This document shows, in pieces, positions 5,291 to 5,901 of a stretch of DNA of 5,901 nt. How positions within the stretch are numbered: the first letter of the stretch is position 1; every line of letters begins with the position of its first letter. This stretch comes from Granulosicoccaceae bacterium. Lineage in GTDB: Bacteria > Pseudomonadota > Gammaproteobacteria > DAOVJZ01. Where the stretch lies: positions 1-5,901 of the forward strand of contig DAOVJZ010000106.1 of the NCBI GenBank assembly GCA_030632035.1, written 5' to 3'. Position numbers and translations under genes: made by a program. The notes under the pieces are model-generated. The model was not told the DNA's origin, made no database searches, and worked only from the letters and a program-made list of their open reading frames with translations.

Positions 5291-5491
5291 ATGGAAACAG
5301 AACTATTTACCGTACAAAACGTCAAATGCGGTGGTTGCGTCAATAACATCAAGGATGGTTTGGGATCGGTACCGGGCATCCATAACGTGAGCATTACTAT
5401 TGAAGGTGGGCAGGTCAAGGTGGAAGGCGATAATCTGTCTCACCAACAAATCGCCCATAAACTGGGGGAACTGGGCTATCCCGAAGTCTAG
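5291..5491 (+). CDS. Small HMA-domain metal-binding protein (CopZ-like)
   Basis: A 66-residue single heavy-metal-associated domain of beta-alpha-beta-beta-alpha-beta form. The metal site is VKCGGCVNNI, with Cys13 and Cys16 in the CxxC of the usual MxCxxC motif; the Met is replaced by Val. Later family features are VPGIHNVSI (27-35), a VKVEGD strand and the terminal KLGELGYPEV. Such proteins carry soft metals such as Cu(I) or Zn(II) to P-type ATPases or regulators, but none is in view, so metal and partner are unknown. A strong GAGG Shine-Dalgarno (5281-5284) lies 6 nt before the ATG. It is 12 bp after yrbG, so probably in the same transcript, and 45 bp before kdsD. It has no counterpart in the E. 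coli locus. Confidence 0.9.
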   Translation: METELFTVQNVKCGGCVNNIKDGLGSVPGIHNVSITIEGGQVKVEGDNLSHQQIAHKLGELGYPEV

Positions 5492-5517
5492 CCCCTTGGT
5501 AAGACACGCAGGCTAGA

Positions 5518-5526
5518 TGTTATACT
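5518..5526 (+). promoter_or_regulatory. Extended -10 promoter candidate before kdsD
   Basis: TGTTATACT fits the extended -10 pattern TGnTATAAT with one mismatch. A TTGGTA (5496-5501) lies 19 bp upstream, too far for a good -35 but not needed with an extended -10. RNA would start near 5533, only about 4 nt before the kdsD ATG. Confidence 0.4.
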
Positions 5527-5536
5527 TCCAACCTAT

Positions 5537-5901
5537 ATGAACGAATCCACACTTATCTCTCTTGGCCGCTCTGTCATCGACATTGAAGCGAATGCTATTA
5601 CCCAACTAAGGGATCGCATTGATGCCACTTTCGCTAAAGCCTGTCAGCTAATGATGGACTGTGAGGGGCGTATTGTCGTGGTCGGGATGGGTAAATCCGG
5701 ACACATCGGTGGCAAAATAGCTGCAACACTGGCCAGCACCGGCTCCCCTGCCTTTTTCGTCCATCCCGGTGAAGCCAGCCATGGTGATCTGGGTATGATT
5801 ACCGCTAAAGATGTTGTATTGGCTATATCCAATTCAGGCGAAACCGGTGAAATCCTGACTATCCTGCCCATTATTAAAAGACAGGATGTCCCTTTGATTG
5901 G
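5537..5901 (+). CDS. kdsD: KdsD, arabinose 5-phosphate isomerase (5' part, cut by window end)
   Basis: The first 121 codons are present; E. coli KdsD has 328. The enzyme converts ribulose 5-phosphate to arabinose 5-phosphate, the first step of Kdo synthesis for lipopolysaccharide. The sugar-isomerase (SIS) domain is clear: VVVGMGKSGHIGGKIAATLA (47-66), STGSPAFFVHPGEASHGDLG (67-86) and LAISNSGETGEI (95-106). Lys53, His82 and Glu105 align with E. coli Lys59, His88 and Glu111; the residue matching His193 and the two CBS domains lie beyond the window. The ATG is the only start downstream of the in-frame TAG at 5489-5491 that keeps the whole N-terminal helix; no Shine-Dalgarno is seen. It follows the HMA gene by 45 bp. 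In E. coli kdsC and lptCAB come next, which may also hold here. Confidence 0.95.
   Translation, partial: MNESTLISLGRSVIDIEANAITQLRDRIDATFAKACQLMMDCEGRIVVVGMGKSGHIGGKIAATLASTGSPAFFVHPGEASHGDLGMITAKDVVLAISNSGETGEILTILPIIKRQDVPLI

Overview
This window is a gammaproteobacterial cell-envelope locus. Gene order and protein sequence closely follow the E. coli region ibaG-mlaBCDEF / yrbG-kdsD. Gene content and moderate GC fit a gammaproteobacterium; I cannot place it to order or genus from the sequence alone.

Left part (positions 19-2837, minus strand): an operon read mlaF > mlaE > mlaD > mlaB > ibaG. It encodes the inner-membrane MlaFEDB phospholipid transporter (ATPase, permease, MCE ring protein, STAS subunit), followed by the BolA-family protein IbaG. 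The usual gene between mlaD and mlaB, mlaC (periplasmic lipid shuttle), is absent: only 44 bp separate the two genes.

Middle (2838-3374): a 249-bp divergent intergenic region carries a good sigma70-type promoter for mlaF with a palindrome on its -35 box, plus a TATAAT box facing right. It is followed by a 61-aa Cys/His zinc-ribbon-like protein of unknown function and a 102-bp gap with a 21-bp imperfect tandem repeat.

Right part (3375-5901, plus strand): mlaA (outer-membrane lipoprotein of the Mla pathway) with a strong intrinsic terminator, then a yrbG-type CaCA cation antiporter, a 66-aa HMA metal-binding protein, and the first 121 codons of kdsD (arabinose 5-phosphate isomerase, Kdo/LPS synthesis), cut by the window edge.

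Together the window holds the inner-membrane and outer-membrane ends of the Mla lipid-transport path back to back, next to the start of the LPS-precursor operon. Compared with E. coli, mlaC is missing from its slot, mlaA and a zinc-ribbon gene occupy the divergent junction, and an HMA gene lies between yrbG and kdsD. There is no gene-free stretch over 300 bp, and I see no RNA genes, mobile elements or CRISPR arrays.
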